Part shown: positions 11,945-24,100 of the stretch, piece by piece
Numbering within the stretch: the first letter of the stretch is position 1
Layout of the letters: every line of letters begins with the position of its first letter
Source: Chrysogorgia sp. JL179-B06
Lineage: Eukaryota; Cnidaria; Anthozoa; Scleralcyonacea; Chrysogorgiidae
Direction of reading: 5' to 3'
Length of the DNA: 64,000 nucleotides
Assembly: GCA_035772405.1 (NCBI GenBank)
Contig: JAYKKM010000081.1
Location: 806,001-870,000 of the forward strand
Translations under genes and position numbers: made by a program
Notes under the pieces: model-generated
What the model was told of the DNA's origin: nothing
What the model saw: the letters and a program-made list of their open reading frames with translations, nothing else
Database searches by the model: none

Positions 11945-13340
11945 TATATATATAGCAAAGTGAAAAGGTGGTAAACTGCCAATAATTTAGTGACGAGATA
12001 CTGACGTTTCGAGCGGAGCCCTTCATCAGAGTAAGACGAGATGAAATAAAATAAATAGGGCTTATATATATATATGCCAAAAGGGTGTCACAAGTAGAAA
12101 GTAGCCAATCAAATGCACGGGAGATAAACAAAGTAATAATTAATGAGATGCGAAAAGTTAAATCATTTGCTATTTTTACAGTCGATCAGAGGAGGGAGAA
12201 ATGACAGGTCCAATATTAAGGGGATTAGGCGATATTAAAGCAGTAAGAAACAAAACTTGAAATGCATAAGCTAATAATAAAAAAGTTCCAAGCAAACTAA
12301 AATAACAAAAAACTTGTGGGAAATTAAATAAAAGAAAAACGTTCGTTAAGAGTAAGAGGTTGTGTGGTGCCAAGTTTAAAAATGAGACGCTTCTCTTGCC
12401 GTTTGCGGTTATCGTTACCACCTGAGATGGGAAGGATGGCACAGACTTTCATGTCTGAAACCAAATGGTTAGAGCTGTTGAAATGGCGGGCTACAGGTTT
12501 GTCAACATCATTGATCCTCACGGAACGAAGATGTTCAGCAAACCTGTCTGAAAGGCGTCGCCCAGTTTCACCGATATAGATTTTAGGGCATTTATCGCAA
12601 GAAATGCAAGAAATTATGTTGGTGGAAGTGCATGAAAAAGTGTGACGGATTGTGTGGTTGAATTTGGGGGCAGTAATAACTGTAGTGGGATTGAGAAAAG
12701 GGCATGTATTGCAGCGGGAACGGCCGCAAGAAAATGATCCCGCTGGTGCCGAGGTATTTTGTTTAAGGGCACTACGTACTAAGGAGTCACGAATGTTTTT
12801 ACTACGGCGAAAAGATACCAAAGGGTTATCGGTGAAAATGGCTGACGTTTCAGGATCATTTTGTAAAATGTGAAAATTCCGATTAATAATATTTTTAACT
12901 TTAAAATTGAAAGGATGAAATGTTAGAACTAAAGGAATTTTGTTGTTTGAAACTTGTTCCAAAGGTGGTTCAAGGGCATCTAAACGGGGGACGAGAAAAG
13001 CTTTCTGAACGGCGAGGTCTAGAAGGTTGGTAGGGTAACCACGTTGAACAAAAAAAGATCTCATTTCCATTGCTTTGGCTTGAAAATCTTGGTCGTCGCT
13101 ACATAAGCGGCGAAGACGCAAGAATTGAGAGTAAGAGATGGATTGCTTATTGTGGTTGGGATGAGAGGATGAAAATAGAAGATAACTATGCAGGGAGTCA
13201 GTAAGCTTGTACGAGACCGACGTTCTCAGCGAATCACCATCAATCGAAATTAAAATATCAAGGAACGACACAGAGGTCTCGCTGATTTCCCACGTGAACT
13301 TCAGAGCAGGATGAAAATCATCAACAAAGTTGATGAACTG
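11945..13340 (-). mobile_element. Penelope-like retroelement, 5'-truncated, with GIY-YIG endonuclease
   Basis: The minus-strand frame 13340-12324 is open; the first Met is at 13271 (315 codons). It begins in the end of the reverse transcriptase (FINFVDDFHPALKFTWEIS, FLDILISIDGDSL) and has the linker with Cys pairs (CGRSRCNTCPF). It ends in a GIY-YIG nuclease (CISCDKCPKIYIGETGRRL, then RFAEHL). These domains and their order are diagnostic of Penelope-like elements. The RT palm is missing: the element is cut at 13340, next to a TATATATTTA microsatellite. The 3' part (12323-11945) includes a hammerhead-like motif. The endonuclease part looks intact, with no stops. Confidence 0.9.
11996..12035 (-). 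ncRNA. Hammerhead-ribozyme-like core in Penelope 3' region
   Basis: On the minus strand, CTGATGA (12029-12023) is followed by a short stem (GGGC/GCTC with TCC loop) and CGAAAC (GAAA at 12010-12007). CTGATGA...GAAA spacing is the conserved core of hammerhead ribozymes, which are known in terminal repeats of Penelope-like elements. An extra A after the core and the weak stem make activity doubtful. Confidence 0.45.
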
Positions 13341-13410
13341 CTACCTATAATATATATATATATATATTTATATATATTTATATATATTTATATATATTTA
13401 TATATATTTA
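13341..13410. repeat. (TATATATTTA)n microsatellite at Penelope truncation point
   Basis: An (AT)n run followed by seven units of TATATATTTA directly at the end of the open reading frame of the Penelope-like element. Confidence 0.9.
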
Positions 13411-14095
13411 TATATTTAAGCGGAGCATGGTAGGATCAACTCCTTATAAGGAAGTAAAAAGTCGTTTTGGGTGATCCGTTTGAATCGGAAAATATTTATG
13501 CAACGTGAAGGGCGGCCATTGGCGATCTGACGAACAATATAAAGAGGTTTTTACGAAGGGTATACACGTTTGCGTAATATAATGGGTACGTGTGTTATGT
13601 ATTTAGACTCGCTAATTCCAAATCTGTTTTCAGAACTAAAATCGAGTAAATATTGGCCGAGATAACTTTCAAAATATTATCAACAGAAACTACAAATACG
13701 CGGTCTGGGCACTAGGGACCATGGATGGAGAAAATAAACTCTAGGGGTGGGGTGGGGTGGGGGGGAGGGGGGGGGGGTAGTGGTAGAAAAGCTAGGCAAG
13801 CGAGGGGATGATTGCGGGTTCGTATCTCTAGTATTATTATATATTCAAATTTTATGCTTATGGTAACTTCTCCAGTTAATTTTCAATGTCCGGTATCTGA
13901 TGTTATTTTCGCCGAATACGAATAATTATTGCAAAAAAAAATATGTTGAACGCCTCTCTACTCTAGTCTAGACGAAGAAGGTATTTCGAAATCGAAACTG
14001 GCAGATAAAGACAGTAAAAGTACTAAAAATGCCACCAATGGTGCTAAAAACTCTTCGAAGCAGTATCTTTGACAGAAGCAACTGAAGAATCCACA

Positions 14096-14270
14096 ACCAC
14101 TTTTGTGGTCTAGTGGTTACCACACATGTCTATGAGCTGGGAGACACATGACAAGTTCAAATCCTGGGTCGGACCACCACTCAGGGTCTTAAAAATAAAT
14201 GAGGAGAAAGTGCTGCCAATTTACAATAATACCAACAAATGGTAAGACTTTCGGGTCTTCTCGGATAACA
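14096..14270 (+). repeat. tRNA-derived SINE, family A
   Basis: TTTTGTGGTCTAGTGGTTAC, CACACATGTCTATGAGCTGG and AGTTCAAATCCTGGGTCGGA: A- and B-box regions, followed by ACTCAGGGTCTTAAAAATAA. The tail is cut at about 14270, where Penelope-end-like GTTGATCGTCCAGGTTGTTG begins. Confidence 0.85.
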
Positions 14271-14359
14271 TATTGAAGTTGATCGTCCAGGTTGTTGTAG
14301 TCTTGAGAAAGACTATTACCATTTACTTTATATATATATTGTAATCATAGTATCCTAGG

Positions 14360-14675
14360 TTGTATGGTCTACCAGGGACAGATCTGGATAAGTTACAGCG
14401 AATTCAAACTACAGCAGCTAGACTAATTACTAAATCGAAAAGATCTGAGTCAATAACTCCTATACTCCGTAACCTTCACTGGCTACCTATTAGATCCAGA
14501 ATAGTGTTTAAGATACTCTTAATTACTTTTAAATCCTTACATGGCCAATCGGCAGCTTACATTTCTGAACTACTAACTTTATATATAAGCCTGTACGTAA
14601 GCTAAGATCAGCGGACTCTAACATTTTGGTCTTTTTCTGTCGCAAAAGTGTCTAGATAACATCGCTAGTTTTAAA
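14360..14675 (+). pseudogene. CR1/L2-type LINE reverse-transcriptase C-terminal fragment, frameshifted
   Basis: The frame contains LYGLP-like MYGLPGTDLDKLQRIQ, TAARLITKS, ITPILRNLHWLPIRSRI and FKILLITFKSLHG, typical of the thumb/C-terminal part of CR1/L2 polyproteins. A 2-bp shift in the TATATA at about 14581 breaks it; in the other frame it goes on YKPVRKLRSADSNI to a stop at about 14654. Inactive remnant. Confidence 0.88.
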
Positions 14676-14749
14676 TCGACTGTTAAGACATTATCTTTTT
14701 ATACATTATCTAATTATTATTATTCAGTTTTGTCATAATATTTTACCAC

Positions 14750-15165
14750 GGCTCGAGAGGCCTTGCTCCACACGCAGCTCCACGTTATGGTTAGATGAGA
14801 TGTCTGCCTGTTGGTGTCAAGTGAAAGCGGCGAATTTAATATGTATATATTATGACTGTTATATAAATCACTATAAATCACTGACTGTTCTGACCGTGTC
14901 TCAACAGCTCAAAGGTATATTATTCTTAAAGCCCTCTGTATACAAGAAGTTGTGTATCGCTTCGCTACTTTGGGAAGTGCGCTCGAGAGGCCTTGCTCCA
15001 CGTTATGGTTATAGTTGAGATGTCTGCCTGTTGGTGTCGAGTGAAAGCGGCGAATTTAATATGTATATGGAGAAATCACTGACTGTTCTGACCGTGTCTC
15101 AATAGCTCAAAGGTTATAGCGCCGAAACGTTGACCAGGGTTCGATTCCCGGTTGGGGCAGTCACT
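14750..15165. repeat. Direct duplication with CTCGAGAGGCCTTGCTCCAC and tRNA-like B-box end
   Basis: The block CTCGAGAGGCCTTGCTCCAC through GAAAGCGGCGAATTTAATAT occurs at about 14752 and 14981. The second copy is followed by AGCTCAAAGGTTATAGCGCC and GGTTCGATTCCCGGTTGG, a tRNA-like B-box. Possibly a further SINE family. Confidence 0.65.
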
Positions 15166-15780
15166 TTTTCCATATATGTATTTGAATATATGTGTAATGT
15201 AGGAGCATCGAGACTTTGCAGGATGCTCTAAATATTATTATTATTATTATAGAGGAGGCAAAATAACTATAAGGTGTTTTCGCAAATACCATGCATGTAT
15301 ATAGGGCCTGACGTGACGTAACTTACGAGACGGAAGTCCCTGGTATTCGCTAGTATATTCTGTTCACTGTTGTTTAGTTATCATCGAAACAAAAAGCATG
15401 CCAGAAATAGACGTGTTGTGTTTGTATTTTAAAATTATTATATATACACTTTAAAAATAGCAAAGTTTGTCTGTACATCATAAACAAGAAATATGCTTCT
15501 TTGGAAAGATTACGTGGGTCATGAAGACGACCTTATTAAAGAAGAAAACCCGTATTGTGTGGTTACTCTGTCTGCTCTATGGAGTCTTCACCGGACATCA
15601 TCCTTTGTTATTGAACAATACGTCTCGTCGTTGAGAATACCTAAGATTTGAGTGGACCATGAGGTTTAGTTTTTTTAGGGTCGAGAAATAGTTATCATAG
15701 TTGTGGTTGAGAGTACATGGCTTGTTTATGAGATCATTACCGTGGATATTTTTTTTATTTGAAGTGCCAAAACCGCAAAA

Positions 15781-15985
15781 TAGGATATTATCTTTACTGG
15801 TATAGATTCTATACATGAAGTAAATAGTTGAATACCTAAATGTTATATGATTTGAGCTTTGTATATTCTATAAAGTTCTGGATAATAGGATATTATCTTT
15901 ACTGGTATAGATTCTATACATGAAGTAAATAGTTGAATACCTAAATGTTATATGATTTGAGCTTTGAATGTTCTATAAAGGATTG
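15781..15985. repeat. ~105-bp tandem duplication
   Basis: TAGGATATTATCTTTACTGG through ATATGATTTGAGCTTTG occurs twice, starting at about 15781 and 15887, with very few differences. It looks recent. No gene is apparent. Confidence 0.9.
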
Positions 15986-16118
15986 CTTTTGGAAATGCTA
16001 ATGCATGTTGATGTCAAATCATGCAGTAGTTATCATTTCGGTTACAAAATATTCTAGTGCTGCTAGAGAAGTTTTACTTAATTCAAACGTTGATATACAC
16101 TTGAAAGCTATATATTAC

Positions 16119-17114
16119 AGCGGTCGAAATAAGCGCCGGACATCGGACAACGTCCGACAAATATCGGTATTTTGTCCGACGGAAAATTACAAGCGCCGGA
16201 CATTTTGTCCTGTGGTTTGCACCGAGTTTCATTTGGTTGTCACAAATGTACTCTTATTTGTTTCTCAGCGAACCAAAGCAAAATCAGCACTGGTCGTCAG
16301 CACATGGACGTTTCTTTTTCAGCATTTAAAAAAAAAAAGTTTTTAAATTAGATTTATCACTCTTTGGTGAACGGAATACCCCCAACAGGCTACAATTGAT
16401 AGGGGTTCCGAGGGCCTACGATTTAAGGTCGTTATCCGAGAAGACCCGAAAGTCTTACCATTTGCTGATATTATTGCAATGGCAGCACTTTCTCCTCGAT
16501 TATTTTTAAGACCCTGAGTGGAGGTCCGACCCAGGATTTGAACATGTGTCTCCCAGCTCATAGACATGTGTGGTAACCACTAGACCAGACTGGAGTTGCA
16601 GAACGTAGTTCGTCGCGTATTTCGCTCACACACGTGCGGTTCTTTGAGTGACTCCAACTCAAGCTCAGAGGAAGAGTAAGAATTATTCGACTCCACGACA
16701 GATTGAGAGAGATATGACCAGACGCCGTAAAGCCCAGCTGCCGAAACACTGAATGCTGAACTGAGTTTTACATTTAACAGTTTCATATTCTCAAAATTTT
16801 GGTTTTGTTGTTCAGTGCGTGTGTAAGATGATCAAATGTCGTCAGTTACAAACGCGCAAGACAAATAGCTTGAACACGCAAGTTCATAATGGTGTTGAAC
16901 GTGAAAACCATGCATTCTTAGATTGTGCAGTAGTTTGACTGCAAGTTGAGTTAGGAATTAAAAATAATGTTTCTTTGCACAAGGGTGTGTTCAATTTATT
17001 TTAAGGTACAGAAAAGTGATATTCATTGTCCGGCAGGATTTTGAAGATGTCCGACGAATTTTCTGAAGTGTCGGACATTTTGACCGGCACCGTCAAAACA
17101 ATTATTTCGACCCC
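16119..17114. mobile_element. ~1-kb TIR element (GGTCGAAATAA ends) with nested SINE
   Basis: CAGCGGTCGAAATAAGCGCC at the left and AATTATTTCGACCCCTGG at the right are inverted. The ends carry GTCCGAC/GTCGGAC motifs. A family-A SINE (16357-16590, minus) sits inside. No transposase frame seen. Confidence 0.75.
16357..16590 (-). repeat. tRNA-derived SINE, family A, full-length
   Basis: Head at the 16590 side (TGGTCTAGTGGTTACCACAC, then B-box GTTCAAATCCTGGGTCGGAC), body AAAAATAATCGAGGAGAAAG, tail GGTTCCGAGGGCCTACGATT on the plus strand and AACAGGCTACAATTGATAGG. This is the best reference copy together with 4509-4735. Confidence 0.88.
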
Positions 17115-17935
17115 TGGTATATTAGAGATTTTGTCAACTTTTTCACTCAAATCCTCAACCAGTCTAGAAAACACGGAGAGAGCTGAATTCCTGCTGATAT
17201 TTAGCTATCCAAAAACACAAACATTTATATAAAGCATCGAAGGATATAGATCATGCATATCAAAGAAATATTTCACTATTGAACTATTTTCTAAATATAT
17301 ATATAATGGTTATAAATAAACAGGATTTGGGTTGTAGGTACTTCCTTTTTGAATAACATTATTCGTTTCGCGAATGTACTGCATGGCCATGGTCAGGGCA
17401 CATTCTAGCGGTGGGAAATGAGACACGTCGAGCAAACGGATAGTTACAAGGCTGATCTTGTGATGACAGAACGATGAATTGCTTTTGAAATGGAAGGGAC
17501 CTCTCTATTTTTGTCTGGTCTTTATAATATTTTTGGTTAGGTTATAATTAGCTGCGGTTAGGGTTAAGGTTAAGCATTAAAGATTAGGATCAAGGTTAGG
17601 TTAGGTTTTTGGAATTTGGATTGGAGTAGTTCTTGAAAATGGGAAGTCATTTTGAAGAAAGTGGGAAGTACTTTTTAGCCTTGACCTATACTTATTGAGA
17701 GTGTTTTTGCACCTTTGAAATGACATGGCAAATCTCCCATTTAAATCCCTTTTAAAGCAACGGCATGCGTCGACTGTCTACTCCAAGCTCTCCCACATTC
17801 ACTATACACAGCAGTGAATATATTAACACATCCAAGCATTACAGACACATATAGTATATTACTGCCACATATGCATATATATCAATCGAACCAGTACATC
17901 ATATCCATGCACATCTCTTAGATCCGGAGACAAGC

Positions 17936-18120
17936 TGCTTCTTTGTGTACCGCCATATCGCCTTAAGTCGTTTGGTTTCAGAGCGTTTTATGTTGGCGCT
18001 CCCAGTCTACGAAACGAACTGCTAATGGACATTCAATCAGTAGCTCTACTGTTGTAAACTAAAGACACACCTTTTTAGATTAGCTTATTTGTACTTAGAG
18101 AGATATGGGTCAATATATGC
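17936..18120 (+). pseudogene. CR1/L2-type LINE C-terminal remnant
   Basis: The frame reads LCVPPYRLKSFGFRAF, then YVGAPSLRNELLMDIQSV, the pattern of the last residues of CR1/L2 reverse transcriptase polyproteins (VPRxRLKTFGxRAFxxAAPxLWNxLP). A frame change then gives KLKTHLFRLAYLYLE. Same protein region as 14360-14675. Confidence 0.75.
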
Positions 18121-18296
18121 AGGTCTATACTGTGTTGAATTTGATGGCAATTTCATACTGACGTTATGTTTTTAGCTTGAGACTGAGGCATGTATGTGTC
18201 AATATATACACTGCTGTAGCCAGTGAGTTGTAGTGAATGTGGGAGAGCTTAGAGTAGACAGACGATACATGGATGATCGTCAAGCTCATATCCTCA

Positions 18297-18530
18297 GAAA
18301 AATGATTCTGAGTCCTAGACAGGAATCGAACCTGTAACCTTCTGATTGCCGGTGAGACGCTCTAACCATTGAGCTACCGAGACTCAATGATGTACTGGTT
18401 CAATTGATATATGTACTGCCTATATGCAGCATGAGTCACTATATATATCAGTAACATCATTGTAACCTTCACTCTCCATAGTTAGAGCGTCTCACCGGCA
18501 ATCAGAAGGTTCGACTCCTGTCCGGGGCTC
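18297..18530. repeat. Two inverted SINE family B heads
   Basis: Minus head 18310-18385 (GTAGCTCAATGGTTAGAGCG, TCTCACCGGCAATCAGAAGG, TTACAGGTTCGATTCCTG) and a partial plus head at 18482-18528 (AGAGCGTCTCACCGGCAATC). Body sequence with GATATATGTACTGCC lies between them. Confidence 0.8.
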
Positions 18531-18731
18531 AGATTCTTCACGAACGACGTAAATATTATAGTATGGAAAATAGCTATGGTCAAAGGCGGCCATGCACTGA
18601 AATGGGGGTAAATTTGAGAAAATAAGCTCAAAAAAATTTGGCAGCTTTAGTTCAACATTTCACTTCAATATTAAGTGAACATAAAGGAAATGAATGGGAA
18701 GGACATTAGATCCAACCGAGACCAGTTGTGA

Positions 18732-18850
18732 AAAATGCAACTCCAAGGCCTTCGGTGAGAATTGAACTCACTTCTCCGCGAATCTAGTGCGACGCTCTGA
18801 CAACTGAGCCACGTTGTTGAGAGCGAGTCATGAGTTCTAGTGAACATATA
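18732..18850 (-). repeat. tRNA-derived SINE, family C
   Basis: Minus-strand TGGCTCAGTTGTCAGAGCG and AGTTCAATTCTCACCGAAGG-type B-box. The flanking GAGTCATGAGTTCTAGTGA resembles the copies near 51530 and 51700. Confidence 0.75.
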
Positions 18851-19054
18851 GTTATTTGATGGTGTACTTTCATTCTACAGTGCTGTAGCCGTCTCAAAAG
18901 GATTGAGGGGCTGAAGAAGGATTGCAATCCCTAATCCTCGCTCACTGGTCAGTGACGTACGATGATAGTAACATTAATTCTCGTAGAAATCGCGACCACC
19001 TAGGGGGGGGGGGGTCTGGTTGATTTCCTGACGCTCTATAGTTTAGTCCGGTTT

Positions 19055-19350
19055 CCATATGATCGCAACGAACGATCGCTGTAATCGAACGATTGCTGTA
19101 ATCGAACGATCGCTGTAATCGAACGATCGCTGTAATCGAACGATCGCTGTGATCGAACGATCGCTGCAATCGAACGATCGCTGCAATCGAACGATCGCTG
19201 CAATCGAACGATCGCTGTAATCGAACGATCGCTGCGATTTCGATGTTTCTATATATGATCACAACGATCGACGCAATCGAACGATCGACGCAATCGAACG
19301 ATCGCTGTAATCGAACGATCGCTGTGATCTCGATGTTTCTATATATGATC
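19055..19350. repeat. 17-bp minisatellite (AATCGAACGATCGCTGT)
   Basis: About 14 units of 17 bp with CGATCG cores, interrupted by GATTTCGATGTTTCTATATA. The flanks (GTTTCCATATGATCGCAACG and, at 19640-19710, related ATCGCAACGATCGCC) suggest it is part of a larger element. On the minus strand the 17-bp period makes a 51-bp coding period, giving a spurious AIVRLQRSFD repeat protein. Confidence 0.9.
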
Positions 19351-20062
19351 GCAACGACCGCAATGAAACGTCGAGTAGGCCTGTATATACGATAAATAGG
19401 CTTGGCGCGAATGTTTCGAACATGGCGGCTATAAATCAAAGGCATGCTCTTGAAGCGTCCAGCTATCTTCTGATTCTCGCTATTATACAGCGTAGAAGAC
19501 AACAGAAAAGGAAGAGAAAACACCGCTTTTGGGTGCGAAAAGAACTCGGAGCTTTCCATACTTTGGCGAGAAATTTATGGGGTTGGTGTGTAATGCTTTC
19601 TGCGACATTTTTGGATCGCAAGGCCAGATCGCAAGAGTGGTTTCCGTATAAAACGTCTCGATCGCAGAGATAGAAATTTTTGATCGCAACGATCGCCACG
19701 CAACGATCACAGAACTCTTTATTTCTGCGATCTGAAACGTTTTTTAATTCTTATTTCACCCTAAGCCCCCCGCGGTTGCTAGGCGCACCTGAGTGGGATC
19801 TCATTCTCTCCTCCGGCTACACTTTAAATGAATTTCATCAGAATGTCCCCTGAATTAATAGCAGATTAAATTTTCACATTGCCAAGTTAGACGTTAAGCA
19901 ATAACCAAGGTTATGTTTTCAAGGTGAACGCACCTCGTAACGTCAAGAGTGTGGACAGACGAGTCCCAATGGAGATCTGTAATTTGCAACATGCGTCATC
20001 AGCAAAATGCGTCATTAGAAACATACGTCATTAGAAACCGCAACCTTCGGTTTAATTAATGG

Positions 20063-20148
20063 TCCGACCGCTCCGGTATTCTTGGATAACGACCTAAAAT
20101 CGTAGGCCCTCGGAACCCCTATAATTGGGCTTCTAGCCTGTTGGGGTA
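20063..20148 (+). repeat. SINE family A, tail fragment
   Basis: TTGGATAACGACCTAAAATC, GTAGGCCCTCGGAACCCCTA and GCTTCTAGCCTGTTGGGGTA match the family-A tail. No tRNA-like head. Confidence 0.8.
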
Positions 20149-20155
20149 TTGATAA

Positions 20156-20560
20156 ACATATGATCTTCTTCTTTAAGATAATCAATGGTCTTGTTAAAAT
20201 AGACTCCTCAATACTTCCTAGTATTGTGCGTAATTCCAGACTTCCTCCGGTTCGCAGATGTAAAACCTCCACTTACCAAAGATATTTCGTTATTAGAACT
20301 GGTAGAATCAGGAATTTCCTTGCAGTTGAACTTGATTTCAATATGGTTAACTTAGATTCTTTGAAATTAGTCGGATTCAATTATTTACAAGGCATCATCA
20401 GACCCGTGGACTTTTGAGACATTACGCTTAAAATGTGATTGTGAGCGACCGCATGGCGCTTACTCGTCCGATCACTTGTTGTATGAAATATTTTTTGTAA
20501 TTGTAATCCTTGTAATTTTTTGGCTTGGGCTGTTGCGGTGTCCCTGCCAAATATTAAACA
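20156..20560 (+). pseudogene. CR1/L2-type LINE 3' fragment
   Basis: Plus-strand frame with FFKIINGLVKIDSSILPS and YQRYFVIRTGRIRNFL, in the order seen near the C-terminus of non-LTR reverse transcriptase proteins (FFVR...WN.LP). About 85 codons, no catalytic domain, no upstream RT. A SINE-A tail fragment (20063-20148) abuts it on the left. Confidence 0.6.
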
Positions 20561-21181
20561 ATTATTGGATTCGGCTTACACATGATCTCAAGAATTATCC
20601 AGACCGAGGTCAATGTTATCTGCCGAAGGCTATTAGTATAGGAGATCATATGATAGCGAGTACAATTAAGGATTTACACTACGAGTGATGTTTGAAAATT
20701 TGCCAAATAGCACTCGCCTTTACTTGTTTATCATTTCCATGACAAAATTACGTTAATTAAACAATTGCACTCTCATTTATTGCACTCGAATGCAATTAAT
20801 GATTTATTGCACTCCTCTCAGCCAATCAGAATCCAGTAATTTTGTCATGTATATAATAAGGCGGATAACATCGACAGAGGTCTGGATAATTCTTGATATC
20901 ATGTGTAAGCCGAATCCAATAATTGTTTTATTATACAATTATAAATGTAGAAAGCCTTTGGGGAGTTTAGGAAGTAAGCCATGCAAAGACAATTACGTCA
21001 CCTACAGACAATGTTTGATATTTTGTCGGTGGCAAGACATCCAAAATTGTCTGTAGGTTTTTTAGCCAATCACAATCGAGATTGTACGAGTATTGTACAT
21101 ATAATAGGTAATTATATTTTACGATTACACGCCCCCCTTCACTGCAACATTACAATAATTTCTACACGACGCTATCTTCAC

Positions 21182-24100
21182 TCACTTGTCGTTCCTGATG
21201 TGTTCGTAGAGTCTCTGGAACTGCTTGCCTTGGAACAGCAGGCCTCCGAGTAGTAAGAGAGCGACAAGGAGAACTGGGTAGATTTGGCGCATGAAGAGAA
21301 GTTGAATTTCACGATCTTTCACTGCAACATAAGCATAGTTCAAGACGGTTAACATTAGTTTCGATCTATCGAGCCACCTTAATGGAATACGTATTGATGG
21401 CTAGCCCAGAGTGACAGTCATTTGAACGTTACCTAGCAATGGTATCAAAAGGTTTCCCGAAACGTATGGCATAGTGACCATCAAGAGAAGACAGACGGTG
21501 ACAGGAATGATGAGCTTACGAAGGACAAACGACATATCCAGTTCACGAAGTCCGTTCTGATAGATCTAACAAAAAAACAAAAAACATGAGAAAACAGCAG
21601 TGCATGCTGCGAGTATCTTCGTTACAAGTAGTTACAAGTAATCGATACTTTTCTATGTAACTGTAACTGTAATTGTAACTGTAACTGTAATTGTAATTCT
21701 AACTACTGTAGCTGTAGCTGTAACTGTAATTGTATCTGTAACTATAACTGTAGCTGTAATTGTAGCTGTAGCTGTAGCTGTAACAGTAACAGTAACTGTA
21801 ACTGTAACTGTAACTGTAACTGCACCTGTACTGTAACTGTAACTGTAGCTGTAACTGTAACTGTAGCTGTAACTGTAGCTGTAACTGCATGCACCTGCAA
21901 CTGCAGCTGTAGCTGTAACTGTAACAGTAACTGTAGCTGTAACTGTAACTGTAGCTGTAGCTGTAACTGCAGCTGTAACTGCAGCTGTAACTGTAACTGT
22001 AGCTGTAACTGTAGCTGTAACTGCAGCTGTAACTGTAACTGTAACTGTAACTGTAGCTGTAACTGCAGCTGTAGCTGTAACTGCAGCTGTAACTGTAGCT
22101 GTAGCTGTAACTGTAACTGTAACTGTAACTGTAGCTGTAGCTGTAACTGCAGCTGTAGCTGTAACTGCAGCTGTAACTGCAGCTGTAACTGTAACTGTAG
22201 CTGTAACTGTAGCTGTAACTGCAGCTGTAACTGTAACTGTAACTGTAACTGTAGCTGTAACTGCAGCTGTAGCTGTAACTGCAGCTGTAACTGTAGCTGT
22301 AGCTGTAACTGTAACTGTAACTGTAACTGTAGCTGTAGCTGTAACTGCAGCTGTAGCTGTAACTGCAGCTGTAACTGCAGCTGTAACTGTAGCTGTAGCT
22401 GTAACTGTAACTGTAACTGTAACTGTAGCTGTAGCTGTAACTGCAGCTGTAGCTGTAACTGCAGCTGTAACTGTAGCTGTAGCTGTAACTGCAGCTGTAG
22501 CTGTAACTGCAGCTGTAACTGCAGCTGTAGCTGTAACTGTAACTGTAACTGTAACTGTAGCTGTAGCTGTAACTGCAGCTGTAACTGCAGCTGTAACTGT
22601 AACTGTAGCTGTAACTGCAGCTGTAACTGCAGCTGTAACTGCAGCTGTAACTGTAACTGTAACTGTAACTGTAACTGTAACTGTAGCTGTAGCTGTACAG
22701 TAGCTGTAACTGCAGCTGTAACTGCAGCTGTAGCTGTAACTGCAGCTGTAACTGTAACTGTAACTGTAACTGTAACTGTAACTGTAACTGTAACTGTAAC
22801 TGTAACTGTAGCTGTAACTGCAGCTGTAACTGCAGCTGTAGCTGTAACTGTAACTGTAACTGTAACTGTAGCTGTAGCTGTAACTGCAGCTGTAACTGCA
22901 GCTGTAGCTGTAACTGCAGCTGTAGCTGTAACTGCAGCTGTAACTGCAGCTGTAACTGTAACTGTAACTGTAACTGTAACTGTAGCTGTAGCTGTACAGT
23001 AGCTGTAACTGCAGCTGTAACTGCAGCTGTAGCTGTAACTGCAGCTGTAACTGTAACTGTAACTGTAACTGTAACTGTAACTGTAGCTGTAACTGCAGCT
23101 GTAACTGTAGCTGTAGCTGTAACTGTAGCTGTAACTGTAGCTGTAACTGTAGCTGTAACTGTACAGTAGCTGTAACTGTAACTGCATGCACCTGCAACTG
23201 TAGCTGTAGCTGTAACTGCACCTGTACTGTAGCTGTAGCTGTAACTGTAACTGTAACTGTAGCTGTAACTGTAGCTGTAACTGCATGCACCTGCAACTGC
23301 AGCTGTAGCTGTAACTGTAACAGTAACTGTAGCTGTAACTGTAACTGTAGCTGTAGCTGTAACTGTAGCTGTAACTGTAGCTGTAACTGTAGCTGTAGCT
23401 GTACAGTAGCTGTAACTGTAACTGCATGCACCTGCAACTGTAGCTGTAGCTGTAGCTGTAACTGTAACTGTAGCTGTAACTGTAGCTGTAACTACTGTAG
23501 CTGTAGCTGTAGCTGTAACTGTAGCTGTAACTACTGTAGCTGTAGCTGTAGCTGTAACTGTAGCTGTAACTACTGTAGCTGTAGCTGTAGCTGTAACTAC
23601 TGTAGCTGTAGCTGTAACTACTGTAGCTGTAGCTGTAACTGTAGCTGTAACTACTGTAGCTGTAGCTGTAGCTGTAACTACTATAGCTGTAGCTGTAACT
23701 ACTGTAGCTGTAGCTGTAGCTGTAGCTGTAACTACTGTAGCTGTAGCTGTAACTGTAGCTGTAACTACTGTAGCTGTAGCTGTAGCTGTAACTGTAACTG
23801 TAGCTGTAGCTGTAACTGTAACTGTAGCTGTAACTACTGTAGCTGTAGCTGTAACTACTGTAGCTGTAGCTGTAGCTGTAACTACTGTAGCTGTATCTGT
23901 AACTACTGTAGCTGTAGCTGTAACTGTAGCTGTAGCTGTAACTACTGTAGCTGTAGCTGTAACTACTGTAGCTGTAGCTGTAACTACTGTAGCTGTAACT
24001 GTAGCTGTAGCTGTAACTACTGTAGCTGTAGCTGTAACTACTGTAGCTGTAGCTGTAACTACTGTAGCTGTAGCTGTAACTGTAGCTGTAGCTGTAACTA

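Noticed and set aside
18310..18385. Functional tRNA gene on the minus strand
   Set aside because: The anticodon arm does not fold well and the block recurs with the same flanks in several places, so it is a SINE head.
21653..23437. 594-codon and 561-codon minus-strand frames of Gln-Leu, Ser-Tyr and Thr-Val/Ala repeats
   Set aside because: They are products of the stop-free hexamer array within a MARCHF6 intron and have no start context, splice support or non-repeat domain.
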